A stretch of DNA of 64,000 nucleotides from JAZKFT01 sp965246935 (GTDB lineage Bacteria > Bacteroidota > Bacteroidia > Chitinophagales > Chitinophagaceae). Both the position numbers and the translations under genes were made by a program. This document shows, one piece after another, positions 9,586-17,933 of this stretch. The notes beneath the pieces are model-generated. The model saw only the letters and a list, made by a program, of their open reading frames with translations. It was not told the DNA's origin and did no database searches. The stretch is from the NCBI GenBank assembly GCA_965246935.1, contig CBDFGC010000028.1, positions 157,491 through 221,490 on the forward strand, written 5' to 3'. Position 1 is the stretch's first letter. Each line of letters starts with the position of its first letter.

Positions 9586-11574
9586 ATGAAAATTTTTCCA
9601 CGAAATATGGCATGGGCCCTGCGAAATGCCCTTTTGCAATTGATTTTAATGAGCCTTTTTCGCATTGCTTTCTGGCTGGTCTTTCCAAATCCGGTTCCGG
9701 AAAATGAACTGGGGGCTTTCTGGCTTGGTCTGCGCTATGACATACGTTTTACAGCAGTACCTACATTAATTATCTGGATGTGTAGCTTTTTGCCTGCCCT
9801 CAATCCTTTTCTAAGCCGGACTGCCCGCAGGATATGGAATACGGTATATCTAATATTAATACTTTTACTACTCATCATTTACGCAGCTGATTTTGCCCAT
9901 TATGGTTACCTGCATCAGCGTCTGAATGCTAACGTGTTGGGCTACCTGCAAGATGCCGTTATCAGTTCAAAAATGGCGTGGGAAAGTTACCCAATCGTTA
10001 GCGGGTTATTGGTGATTGCTGTTTTTATGGCTGCCATGTCCTGGATATTACGTTATAATTTCCGTTGCACCCAGCGGCATTCAATGGTGTTTAATTTAAA
10101 ACAAAAAAAGCTACCGTCCGTCCTGTTTTTTCTTCTCCTTATTTTTTTAATTTATGGCAGGGCAGGTACAAAGCCTCTCCGCTGGAGTGATGCTTTTAAA
10201 GCCCGTGATGATTATAGTGCTAATCTATCCCTAAATCCGTTACAATCATTCGAAAGTACCATCATATTTAAAAATCCTACTTATGATATTACGAAAGTAA
10301 AAGCACATTACTTTGAAATGGCAGATTACTTTGGTGTTACCAAACCCGATATTAACACGCTCAACTTTTCCCGTACCGTTTCTGCTAAAAACATGACCGG
10401 CAAAAAAATTCCGAATGTCGTTCTGGTAATCTGCGAATCGTTTAGCGGATATAAAAGCAGTATGTGGGGCAATCCTTTAAATCCTACACCATTCTTTAAT
10501 TCGCTATGCAACGATGGTATATTTTTCGACCAGTGCTTTGCCCCAAGCTACAATACGGCAAGGGGAGTATGGGCCATACTAACAGGTATGCCGGATGTTT
10601 CGATAATAAGCACTAACACCCGCCGGGCCGGGATGGAAAGCCAACATAGTATTATCAACGATTTCAAAGGATACGAAAAATATTATTTTCTTGGAGGCTC
10701 AGCCAATTGGGCTAATCTACGCAGCTTGTTTCAAAATAGTATTGATAGCCTGCACATGTATGAGCAAAAAGATTTTCATGAACCAAAGGCCGACGTATGG
10801 GGTGTAAGTGATAAAAATGTATTCCTGGGTGCTAATAAAGTACTGGCAAAAGAGCCTAAACCATTTTTCGCGATTATCCAAACGGCTGATAACCACCGGC
10901 CATATACCATATCTTCGGAAGACCGGAAAGCTTTTACCAGCGATAAAGTACCGCTGGCTATGTTGCGCAAATACGGTTTTGATAATGCAGCTGAATACAA
11001 TGCATTCCGCTATACCGATTTCTGCTTTCAGCAGTTTATGAGTGCTGTACAAAAAGAAACGTATTATCAAAACACATTATTTATCTTTGTTGGCGACCAT
11101 GGTATCCCCGGTAGTGCCGGAGCTATGATGCCAGCCATCTGGACACAGCAGGGTTTGACAGCGCATCATACGCCACTGTTGTTTTATCAGCCTGCCCTGC
11201 TACAGCCACGGCGGCTTTCGTGGCCGGTATCGCAAATGGATATTCTGCCAACTATTGCTGGTATTTGCGGTATGGGCTACACCAATACTACCATGGGTAT
11301 GGACCTTCTGGATACAGCCCATAGTACCTTTTTCAAAACCGGGAAAAAATGGGCGCCTATTTTTGACGATCTGAAACTTCAGGCCGGCACGATGCAGGGA
11401 AATGTGTTTTACGAAAAACCTTTTTCAGGAGAACCCGGTAAGCTATACAGTTCGGCAGATAACAGCGTGCCCGCACAAAACGATTCGCTGACACATGCCT
11501 TAGATTCGTTTACGGATGCCTGGCTGGAATGGAGCCGATACCTTGCTACACATAATAAAAAGTTGAAGCAGTAA
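9586..11574 (+). CDS. LTA synthase-family membrane sulfatase / phosphoglycerol or phosphoethanolamine transferase
   Basis: The ATG at 9586 gives 662 residues beginning MKIFPRNMAWALRNALL; a TTG five codons earlier is in frame but less likely. The first ~190 residues contain about five membrane helices, and the rest is an extracytoplasmic alkaline-phosphatase-superfamily domain starting near NVVLVICESFSGYKSS. The catalytic Thr is in SYNTARGVWAILTGMP, and a metal-binding pair appears in FVGDHGIPGSAG, with further His in AHHTPLLF. This matches LtaS/OpgB/EptA-like proteins, which move phosphoglycerol or phosphoethanolamine head groups onto envelope polymers. In Bacteroidota the substrate of such enzymes is mostly unknown. 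It is a monocistronic gene preceded by a 620-base spacer. Confidence 0.85.
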   Translation: MKIFPRNMAWALRNALLQLILMSLFRIAFWLVFPNPVPENELGAFWLGLRYDIRFTAVPTLIIWMCSFLPALNPFLSRTARRIWNTVYLILILLLLIIYAADFAHYGYLHQRLNANVLGYLQDAVISSKMAWESYPIVSGLLVIAVFMAAMSWILRYNFRCTQRHSMVFNLKQKKLPSVLFFLLLIFLIYGRAGTKPLRWSDAFKARDDYSANLSLNPLQSFESTIIFKNPTYDITKVKAHYFEMADYFGVTKPDINTLNFSRTVSAKNMTGKKIPNVVLVICESFSGYKSSMWGNPLNPTPFFNSLCNDGIFFDQCFAPSYNTARGVWAILTGMPDVSIISTNTRRAGMESQHSIINDFKGYEKYYFLGGSANWANLRSLFQNSIDSLHMYEQKDFHEPKADVWGVSDKNVFLGANKVLAKEPKPFFAIIQTADNHRPYTISSEDRKAFTSDKVPLAMLRKYGFDNAAEYNAFRYTDFCFQQFMSAVQKETYYQNTLFIFVGDHGIPGSAGAMMPAIWTQQGLTAHHTPLLFYQPALLQPRRLSWPVSQMDILPTIAGICGMGYTNTTMGMDLLDTAHSTFFKTGKKWAPIFDDLKLQAGTMQGNVFYEKPFSGEPGKLYSSADNSVPAQNDSLTHALDSFTDAWLEWSRYLATHNKKLKQ

Positions 11575-11734
11575 CCTTTGTATCCTGATTGCAGTGTTAA
11601 CAAGTTCCCTTTAAGGTTTTTAGGTTTAGTAAATAGTGGGCAAGACGGTAAATATATAAAGCAAAGTAGTACAGTGGAAGGCTGGATTACAGCGCAAGCA
11701 GGGCCATGTTTGGCGGGTGTTTTCCAGCCCTTGC

Positions 11735-11757
11735 AGAGACGCAATGCTTGCGTCTCT
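11735..11757. repeat. Perfect 10-bp-stem palindrome AGAGACGCAA
   Basis: AGAGACGCAA at 11735-11744 pairs perfectly with TTGCGTCTCT at 11748-11757 around a three-base loop. No long T-tract follows. Palindromes of this form recur as dispersed intergenic repeats in several Bacteroidota (recollection); here it may also help to terminate the sulfatase transcript. Confidence 0.65.
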
Positions 11758-11790
11758 ATTAAAAAGCCGAACAGGAACAAATGGGCTGGA

Positions 11791-11879
11791 TCCGCCGCGG
11801 CGGACCTGCTTTACTAATGGCAACTGCGGTCCCGACATCAGCACGAACAGCAATTTGAATCAATCCTATGATGTCGGGA
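11791..11879. repeat. GC palindrome and an 11-bp inverted repeat
   Basis: TCCGCCGCGGCGGA at 11791-11804 is a perfect palindrome. TCCCGACATCA at 11830-11840 is an inverted copy of TGATGTCGGGA at 11869-11879, 28 bases apart. Both sit between the sulfatase gene and the aquaporin relic. They resemble short intergenic repeat debris; no function can be assigned. Confidence 0.6.
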
Positions 11880-11963
11880 TGCGCCTTAACCCGGCCTTGA
11901 CTTTTTTGTTTCTTTTTTTGTCAAGAAAAAAAAAATTAAAAAAATTTGGTTAACAATGTACTA

Positions 11964-12120
11964 AATAAAAATGATTGGAATTTGATTCAAAGCATTAAAA
12001 AATTGGCGTACTTATTTCATGGAATTTACAGGATTAGCGGGCTTTGTATTAACAGCAGGGATGCTTACTATTTTCCAAAAGCATCCTGATTTACCGGTAA
12101 TAAAAAATTGGTTTAGGTAA
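11964..12120 (+). pseudogene. Degraded 5' fragment of an aquaporin gene
   Basis: The translation from the ATG at 12019 is MEFTGLAGFVLTAGMLTIF, then QKHPDLPVIKNWFR and a stop at 12118-12120 (33 residues). It matches residues 14-46 of the intact aquaporin encoded at 17934 (MELSGLAGFVILAGLLTIF, then LEHPDLPV) almost position for position. Nucleotide similarity extends upstream through the equivalent of the first 13 codons (GATTCAAAGC is identical in both), with a small deletion that breaks the frame, and on into the untranslated leader (ATAAAAATGA). Similarity stops abruptly after about 157 bases. The simplest reading is a truncated duplicate of the downstream gene, left behind by a rearrangement. 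Confidence 0.8.
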
Positions 12121-12300
12121 TGGTACGTTGCTACAGAAGAGTAAAGACATACGCATGAAATGATGGATACTTCTATTACCAAAATTCCAACCTGCCGGGG
12201 ATTTGTTAAAATTTGTAATACACCTGACATTATTTTATATACGTTTCGTATGCTTTTTCTGTCTTATTTTGGTTCCTGATATTTACAATCTCCCTTACGT

Positions 12301-12987
12301 ATGCAACAGATTCTCTTAGTGGAAGATGACCTTGAAATTACCAGGTTAATTAATCTGCATTTTGATACCGCACAATATCAACTTACCTGCTGCACAACCG
12401 GGGAAGAAGCGTTAAAAAAAATCCAGGCTGAAAGTTACCATCTGATTATACTCGACATTTCTTTACCGGATGGTAATGGTATGGAATTGTGCAAAAAAAT
12501 CAGAGCTACGGATGCACACACTCCGGTAATGATGCTTACCTGCCATGCGGAAGAGTCCGATAAAGTATTGGCATTGGAATTAGGTGCGGATGATTATGTG
12601 ACCAAACCATTTGGTATTTTAGAATTGAAAGCAAGGGTTAAAGCCATTATGCGACGATCCAACAATATACCTGCAACATCTGAAAAAACGGAAATCTTTA
12701 CTACCGACCTTATCATAGATTCTAACAAGCGAAAAGCATCGTTAAAAGGAGTACGGCTCGATTTAACTGTAAAAGAATTTGACCTGTTATGGCTTTTGGC
12801 CAGTAATCCCGGTAAAATTTTCACCCGCCAGGAATTGCTGCAACAGATATGGGGATTTAGTTTTGCAGGTTACGAGCACACTGTTACCTCTCATATTAAC
12901 CGTCTTCGCCTGAAACTGGAAAATGATTTACATCATCCTCAATATATTCTAACTGCCTGGGGTTCGGGCTATCGTTTTGCTGAATGA
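12301..12987 (+). CDS. OmpR/PhoB-family response regulator
   Basis: A 228-residue two-domain regulator. The receiver domain (1-120) has the acidic pocket EDD at 8-10, the phosphoacceptor Asp near residue 52 (LIILDISLPDGNGME), the Thr/Ser switch (MMLT) and Lys near 102 in DDYVTKPFG. The C-terminal winged helix (from about 130) shows LTVKEFDLLWLLASNPGKIF, the recognition-helix region YEHTVTSHINRLRLKLE and the hairpin wing ILTAWGSGYRF. It is a DNA-binding output of the two-component system with the kinase encoded immediately downstream: the two genes overlap by four bases (ATGA). It lies just outside repeat copy A, and the stress-type genes inside the repeats are reasonable but unproven targets. 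Confidence 0.95.
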   Translation: MQQILLVEDDLEITRLINLHFDTAQYQLTCCTTGEEALKKIQAESYHLIILDISLPDGNGMELCKKIRATDAHTPVMMLTCHAEESDKVLALELGADDYVTKPFGILELKARVKAIMRRSNNIPATSEKTEIFTTDLIIDSNKRKASLKGVRLDLTVKEFDLLWLLASNPGKIFTRQELLQQIWGFSFAGYEHTVTSHINRLRLKLENDLHHPQYILTAWGSGYRFAE

Positions 12988-14459
12988 AAAATACAAAACC
13001 TACCATATTCCGGCGATTCGCCATTGTAATATTCAGCCTTATTACCATTTTAGGTTTGTTGTTTACCGTCATTACTTACCTGGCTACTACGTACTATCAC
13101 CAGGCAAGTACGCAATTACTTAATAAAGATGTGGCAGCTCATATAGCCGAGTTTACTTCACCATTCACACCATCGGGAATCAACAGGCAGAAAGCAGATT
13201 CCGTTTTTCAAAATGCAATGGTATTGAGCCCTAGCGCCGAAGTATATTTTCTGGATACAACAGGAAAAGTAATGGCGTACCATGCATCAGAAAAGGATAT
13301 TAAGGAATGGATTGTTGACATTTCCCCCATCAAAAAATATATTACCGCAAGGGGAGAGGAATATATTAAAGGAATTGATCCTAAAGATCCGGATCATCGT
13401 AAAATATTTTCGGTGGCAGAAGTGCATAAAGGGAATCGTACACTGGGCTATATTTATGTAATTCTTGTTAGTAAAAAATCGGAAAGTATGATGGACCTTC
13501 TTTTTGGAAGTCACTTTCTAAGTCTTGCTATCAAAGTAATGATTGTAATTATTCTTCTTTCATTCATTTTTAGTTCTATTTATCTGAAACGGCTGCGTAA
13601 AAATTTCCAGCAAATGATTGATGTGCTGGCACGGTTTGAAGGCGGCGATTTTGATGCCCGTTTTGCACTGAAGGGGCCGGATGAACTGGAACCCGTTACC
13701 CATGCATTTAATAAAATGGCTGACCTTCTGTCAACCACCATTAATAAGCTTACCAAATCGGAACAGGAACGGAAAAACTTTATTGCCATTATTTCCCATG
13801 ATTTGCGTACGCCGCTTTCAATCGCCAGAGGTTATACAGAAACACTATTATTAAAAAAAGATAAGGGTGATATTTCAGAAGAGGAACGTGAAAACTATTC
13901 GCAGCTTATTTATAACAAAATGCTGCAGATAGAAAATATGGTGAAACAATTATTTGAGCTTTCTAAAATGGATGCGGTCGAATTTAAAACAAAAAAAGAA
14001 CCATTTATATTTTCTGAAATCGTACAGGAAGCTATTGATACCCTTCAGCAACATGCGTTAGCAAAAAAACTTAGTTTAAAATGTACCGGTTGTACTTCTA
14101 TTGTTTGGGTACATGCGGATGTAAGCATGATAGAACGGGTAGTACAAAACTTAGTGGATAATGCGTTAAAATACACTCCGGAAGGAGGCTCTGTTGAGGC
14201 TTCGGTAGCGGTTGATAATAATGAGGTTGTTTTCAAAATTGCAAATGATGGGGCTGCTTTGCCTGACGATTTGCTTACCTGGGTAAATGATTTTAAAGAC
14301 GGAGATCCACTACTGGAAAGAAGGCCTCAAAAACTAGGGCTTGGTTTAGCAATTGTACAAAAGATACTACTAATTCATCATACTTCTTTGAAAGCCTACT
14401 CCAGCAACGGCAGTAACGTGTTTACTTTCCGTATACCTGTCTACAAGTTTCCTTCTTAG
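12984..14459 (+). CDS. Membrane sensor histidine kinase
   Basis: The 491-residue kinase starts in the four-base overlap with the regulator gene. A first membrane helix spans about 11-34, an extracytoplasmic sensor of about 140 residues follows (with DTTGKVMAYHASEKDI, reminiscent of a double CACHE/PAS-like fold), and a second helix spans about 181-200. Then come a HAMP linker, the HisKA dimerisation helix with the phosphorylated His near residue 272 (AIISHDLRTPLSIARG), and the ATPase domain with the N box ERVVQNLVDNALKYTPEGG (Asn 389/393), G1 (KIANDGAALP) and G2 (LGLGLAIVQKI). All catalytic parts are intact. The signal is unknown. The stop lies two bases before repeat copy A, so the element borders the gene exactly without damaging it. 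Confidence 0.95.
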   Translation: MKNTKPTIFRRFAIVIFSLITILGLLFTVITYLATTYYHQASTQLLNKDVAAHIAEFTSPFTPSGINRQKADSVFQNAMVLSPSAEVYFLDTTGKVMAYHASEKDIKEWIVDISPIKKYITARGEEYIKGIDPKDPDHRKIFSVAEVHKGNRTLGYIYVILVSKKSESMMDLLFGSHFLSLAIKVMIVIILLSFIFSSIYLKRLRKNFQQMIDVLARFEGGDFDARFALKGPDELEPVTHAFNKMADLLSTTINKLTKSEQERKNFIAIISHDLRTPLSIARGYTETLLLKKDKGDISEEERENYSQLIYNKMLQIENMVKQLFELSKMDAVEFKTKKEPFIFSEIVQEAIDTLQQHALAKKLSLKCTGCTSIVWVHADVSMIERVVQNLVDNALKYTPEGGSVEASVAVDNNEVVFKIANDGAALPDDLLTWVNDFKDGDPLLERRPQKLGLGLAIVQKILLIHHTSLKAYSSNGSNVFTFRIPVYKFPS

Positions 14460-14460
14460 A

Positions 14461-14920
14461 AAAGTTATCAAAATAACTTGGACATTTCATCAATCTGGCC
14501 TGGTCGCCTCCAAACCTCCCGACCTATCGGTACGGGACAGGCTCTAAAGGGGGCTTTTGGACACTTTCAAACTTCATAGGAACTTCAAAATACTCGTAGT
14601 TATCACTAATTTTTCAGCTAAAAACGAGTTCCCCTTTAGGGCAATGTGATTAAGTGAAGGATTGATGTATCAGTTATGCGCCGTAGGTGCAACCTGTTTG
14701 TAGAAGATAGAAATCAATGATGTTGGTGCATGCCACGTAGTGGCTACCTGATCAGAGAAGGGGTAGCCACTACGTGGCAATGATTCCCTTTGCCTCTTTG
14801 TTTGCTACAAACAGAAAGCCCCGATGGGGCTTATCTTAATGACATTGCCCTAAAGGGGTTAGGGGCAACCAACGCCGAATAAAATCCTGCTTCAATTGTA
14901 CAAGTTATTTTGACCACTTT
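14461..14920. mobile_element. Repeat copy A: 460-bp nested-palindrome MITE-like element
   Basis: The ends are imperfect terminal inverted repeats of 20 bp (left AAAGTTATCAAAATAACTTG; the right end matches it inverted at 18 of 20). Inside is a second inverted pair of 24 bp at 14631-14654 and 14835-14858 (containing TTTAGGGCAATGT / ACATTGCCCTAAA, one mismatch), and at the centre an 18-bp perfect hairpin (TGCCACGTAGTGGCTACC at 14731-14748 with 14762-14779). Another inner pair is CTGTTTGTAG / CTACAAACAG, and GCCCCGATGGGGC is a further palindrome. No transposase is encoded. It is nearly identical to copy B at 29269-29730 in inverted orientation, except that the 228-bp core keeps the opposite orientation relative to the flanks. 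Confidence 0.85.
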
Positions 14921-15351
14921 ACTTAGCGGCTGCCTATAATTATTTAATAAATTATCTGTGCCGCTTTCCGGCTGCAACTGCTTTGGATGTTGGGTTAGCC
15001 TACCAGCTATGTCTGCAAAACCCACCTCCCTTTGCTCAAAAATTGCCTACGTATTAAAACATTAATTCAAGTTAAACGGCCTCTTAACCTACCCCTTTTT
15101 TTAGCTTATTAAACTAAGCATACAAACGTTATAGTTCTGTGAGATTTTTCTTATGGCATGGACAGGTGTTTGTAATTCTATCTACTCACCTATCTGTCAC
15201 AAAAAAATCATGAAAATGTAAATTAAAACCGCTTCATTTCCTAAAGCTGAGGTCTGGCACTGATATATGCACCCCGGATTCCGGTATGAATACAATTGGA
15301 GTGTAGGGTTATATAAAACAAAGCACCTAATAAATATAATTAGAAATTTTT
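14921..15351. other. Intergenic stretch upstream of the stress-island lipoprotein
   Basis: This AT-rich 431-base stretch between repeat copy A and the lipoprotein gene holds the CTGTGAGA motif (15127-15149) and, 25 bases after that motif, a TTTG that could be a Bacteroidota -33 box. No open frame of note and no RNA gene is evident. Confidence 0.5.
15127..15149 (+). promoter_or_regulatory. CTGTGAGA motif, copy 1
   Basis: TTCTGTGAGATTTTT preceded by CGTTATAG. Near-identical 23-base blocks occur at 24182-24204 and 26397-26419, each upstream of a gene of the island. In this copy and the one at 24182, similarity runs on for a further ~25 bases to a shared GTTTGT. It lies 203 bases before the lipoprotein start. 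It could be an alternative sigma promoter or the operator of the nearby response regulator; the role is inference. Confidence 0.5.
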
Positions 15352-16596
15352 ATGAAAAGAATAATCATTGTACTATCATTGGCAGCAATGGCGCTTAATG
15401 CCTGCAATAAAGATGACAACCAAAATGCGCAGGATAAATATAATCAGCCGGAAGCCCATCTCACGGGCGTTCCCGCATTGTCCGGGCAGCTTGACCGCAG
15501 TAAACTTACCATGTCAAGTGTTATTCAGGTTGATCTTGACAGGAATATTGCAAGGGTACCCTTGTTCAAAGGCACTTATAACGGTAGTTCTGTCTGGTAT
15601 GTACGTATGGATGTTTCCGATGCAGCAATGGCAACTCAGTTAGGCTTGAATTTTTCGCCACGGCTGATAAATGCAGACATGGGTTGCCCGGCCTGTATTC
15701 AAACCGTTACTTCGTCTAATCCAATTCCGGGGGCCGCACCTGTTGCGTTTGCAGGTACTGTAGATTTTAGCCCCATGCGTCAGCTTGTTCCGGGCGCTAC
15801 CGGTTTTCCTCCCCTTATGGCTATTCCGGGCTCAGTGGCAGGACCGGGATACAGTGATCTGGTTCGGGTACAAGGCAGTAATGTAGTTTATAACGCCCCT
15901 ATTGTTGCTACAGGTGATGGCCCTTTTGACGTAAGCCAGGCTCATACGAATACATTGGACCGGGTTATGGCAATTGACATCGCTAATATGACAGTTGACC
16001 TTCAGTTTATTCGTGCCTTCTCCCATGGTAAGGATATCTTTTATTTTACCTTCGGATCAACAGGAGCTTTATCTGCCACACTTGAGCGGGGCACATTTGT
16101 ACCGGGGATGGCTACCGTACCTTTTGCAGGTGACGATGAAAATCCGAAGGGAGCCCGAAGTGCTATATTCACATTTGCTAATGGCAAGCTTGGAAAGAAT
16201 GATCCCAATGCCCAGGGACTTTCGCATGTAATTCTGGATAACCCATTCGGAAATTTAAGCCTTCAAAATCCTGCTCTTCTGGAGGGACTGAGAACGCTGG
16301 GCGACGCTCATAATGTACTTGGCAGTTTCCCCACATTAACAGATAAACGATTAAGGGAGTTGTACTCTCCACTTTGGGACCTGCACATTGCTGTTTGGAG
16401 TGATGATGTTATTAACAGGGGAATCAATTTTGCGCAAACGGATGCAAATACAATCAGGCACCTTGCAGAAAAAAAGCTGGTAACCAATGCAGGTGGAGCC
16501 AAGCTTAGCTCAACGAACTTCGTAGTCAATTGCCCGGTGCTGGGTTTTGCCACTACGGCCCCTACTGAAGACCAGGCCCCCCGTCCGGCCAATTGA
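15352..16596 (+). CDS. Lipoprotein of unknown function in stress island
   Basis: A 414-residue protein starting MKRIIIVLSLAAMALNAC, a signal peptide with lipobox LNAC (Cys 18), so it is a membrane lipoprotein exposed to periplasm or surface. The mature part is long and beta-rich, with repeated Gly/Pro/Asn turns, the segment MGCPACIQTVTSSNP (a Cys-Pro-Ala-Cys pair) and a C-terminal DLHIAVWSDDVINRGIN. I recognise no established domain; sequences of the DUF7482 type look somewhat similar but I cannot confirm it. The gene is the first of the island inside repeat copy A, has its own terminator, and has the CTGTGAGA motif in its leader. The CPAC motif could bind metal or be redox-active, which is only a suggestion. 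Confidence 0.6.
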   Translation: MKRIIIVLSLAAMALNACNKDDNQNAQDKYNQPEAHLTGVPALSGQLDRSKLTMSSVIQVDLDRNIARVPLFKGTYNGSSVWYVRMDVSDAAMATQLGLNFSPRLINADMGCPACIQTVTSSNPIPGAAPVAFAGTVDFSPMRQLVPGATGFPPLMAIPGSVAGPGYSDLVRVQGSNVVYNAPIVATGDGPFDVSQAHTNTLDRVMAIDIANMTVDLQFIRAFSHGKDIFYFTFGSTGALSATLERGTFVPGMATVPFAGDDENPKGARSAIFTFANGKLGKNDPNAQGLSHVILDNPFGNLSLQNPALLEGLRTLGDAHNVLGSFPTLTDKRLRELYSPLWDLHIAVWSDDVINRGINFAQTDANTIRHLAEKKLVTNAGGAKLSSTNFVVNCPVLGFATTAPTEDQAPRPAN

Positions 16597-16712
16597 TTAT
16601 TAAAAGATAGAATTTATTAATTACCTAATAATTGCAGGATTTAAAAAAATAAAGAAGTAATCATTAGCTGTGTAATTGTTTCTCAGCCAAAACAACTGTA
16701 CTTTTTCTTTAT

Positions 16713-16738
16713 CCGGGCCTCTGAAGAGGCCCGGTTTT
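16713..16738. terminator. Bidirectional terminator between convergent genes
   Basis: CCGGGCCTC at 16713-16721 pairs perfectly with GAGGCCCGG at 16726-16734 around the loop TGAA, followed by TTTTC on the plus strand and preceded by an A/T-rich stretch that gives Ts on the minus strand. It lies between the lipoprotein gene (plus) and the LLM oxidoreductase gene (minus). Confidence 0.9.
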
Positions 16739-16823
16739 CTTATTACATGAAAGATTATTTTGTTTTAAGAATTTACTATTTACATCTTAAACATTATCAG
16801 GCCTTCAAATACAGGTAATGCAA

Positions 16824-17780
16824 TTATAACTTTGGCAAAACCTGTTCCCCAAATACCTGAATAAATTCCTCCTGGTTACGGCCAACGTTATGTATGATGA
16901 TCTTTTCAAAACCCAATTCAGCATACGCCTTTAGACTATCAATATGATGCTGAATATCGGACGTGATCAGTAATTTTTTTTTGATGTCATCAATGGTTAT
17001 GAATTCACTTAACGCATCAAATTGTTCTACTCTCCATAACTCTCCTTTCACCTTTCCGGGAAAGATATTTGTCCGCCACTGGTGAAAAACATCTGCTGCT
17101 AATTTTTCTTCATCGGCACTATACCCAAGTTGAACCTGCAGGTAAACAGGCTTGCCTTCTCCGCCGCCCCTCTTAAAAGCAGCAAGCATTTCTTTTAATT
17201 CCGGTATCGGCTTGTGTGCAATAAATAATCCCTCAGCCCAGCCTCCCATCCATTCTGCTGTTTCAGTAGTAAGGGCAGCACCCATCAGCAAAGGCAGTTC
17301 TTTAGGTAAGGTGTACAGTTTCGCATACTCAATATTTACATGTCCGTAATGTGTTACGGTTTCGCCATGCAGCAATCGTTTAATGATGTGAAAGCATTCC
17401 AGCAACCGTTCGTTACGTATGGGTTTATATGGATATTTTTCACCTGTTATTTTTTCGTTTAAAGCTTCCCCACTGCCTAATGCTATCCAAAATCTGTTTG
17501 GGAACATTTCAGCCAACGTGGCCGCTGCCTGAGCCACTATTGCCGGATGCTGTCGCTGGCCGGGAGCGGTAATTACACCGCAGGGAATAGTTGTTGCCTG
17601 CAACGCCGCACCTAACCAGGAATAAGCATAACCACTTTGCCCTTGCCGTTCGCTCCAGGGATGAAAATGGTCGGAGGAATGTATAGCCTTGAATCCGGCT
17701 GCTTCTGCAAGCCGGGCCAATTGTAGTAATTCACCCGGGGCAAATTGTTCATGTGATGCCTGGTAGCCAAAAGTTGTCAT
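16824..17780 (-). CDS. LLM-class FMN/F420-type oxidoreductase (TIGR03885-like)
   Basis: A 318-residue luciferase-like monooxygenase TIM barrel. Typical segments are LARLAEAAGFKAIHSSDHF near the N terminus, SYAYSWLGAALQATT-like strand-helix (GYAYSWLGAALQ), FPNRFWIALGSGEALNEKI, and RNERLLECFHIIKRLLHGETVT. The FWIALGSGEALNE motif is typical of the TIGR03557/TIGR03885 group. Members use a reduced flavin or F420; Bacteroidota generally lack F420, so FMN is more likely. It is divergent from the aquaporin gene, sharing a 153-base regulatory region, and convergent with the lipoprotein gene. The homologues often occur in general-stress clusters with SDR, GMC and aquaporin-like neighbours, consistent with this context (inference). 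Substrate unknown. Confidence 0.85.
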   Translation of the reverse strand: MTTFGYQASHEQFAPGELLQLARLAEAAGFKAIHSSDHFHPWSERQGQSGYAYSWLGAALQATTIPCGVITAPGQRQHPAIVAQAAATLAEMFPNRFWIALGSGEALNEKITGEKYPYKPIRNERLLECFHIIKRLLHGETVTHYGHVNIEYAKLYTLPKELPLLMGAALTTETAEWMGGWAEGLFIAHKPIPELKEMLAAFKRGGGEGKPVYLQVQLGYSADEEKLAADVFHQWRTNIFPGKVKGELWRVEQFDALSEFITIDDIKKKLLITSDIQHHIDSLKAYAELGFEKIIIHNVGRNQEEFIQVFGEQVLPKL

Positions 17781-17856
17781 TGCTGCTCGTATTTCCTGAG
17801 ACCAATATTATGCTTTGCGGCTTATAATTAATCTTCATTTCTTTTTAAAGTATAAA

Positions 17857-17879
17857 CGTTATCCTTTCGTGATAACTTC
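17857..17879. promoter_or_regulatory. Palindromic GTTATC-N7-GATAAC site between divergent genes
   Basis: GTTATC at 17858-17863 and GATAAC at 17871-17876 form an inverted repeat with a seven-base spacer, in the shared control region of the LLM oxidoreductase and aquaporin genes, 55 to 77 bases before the aquaporin start. The whole block also aligns loosely with the CTGTGAGA motif (CGTTAT ... TT..GTGA), so it might be a diverged fourth copy. An operator is plausible but unproven. Confidence 0.4.
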
Positions 17880-17933
17880 CTACAAAAATGCAAATAGTTT
17901 TATGCACTGAATAAAAATGACTATGATTGAGGT

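Larger units (their letters stand above)
11575..12300. other. Intergenic stretch with palindromes and an aquaporin relic
   Basis: This 726-base gap contains three palindromes (listed separately), a run of T and A around 11900-11945, and a degraded aquaporin N-terminal fragment at 11964-12120. The last 180 bases upstream of the response regulator are AT-rich and hold its promoter, but no box could be assigned with confidence. Confidence 0.6.

Noticed and set aside
14831..15025. A minus-strand frame of 64 codons at the right end of repeat A
   Set aside because: It overlaps the palindromic element, has no homologue I can recognise and no start signal.
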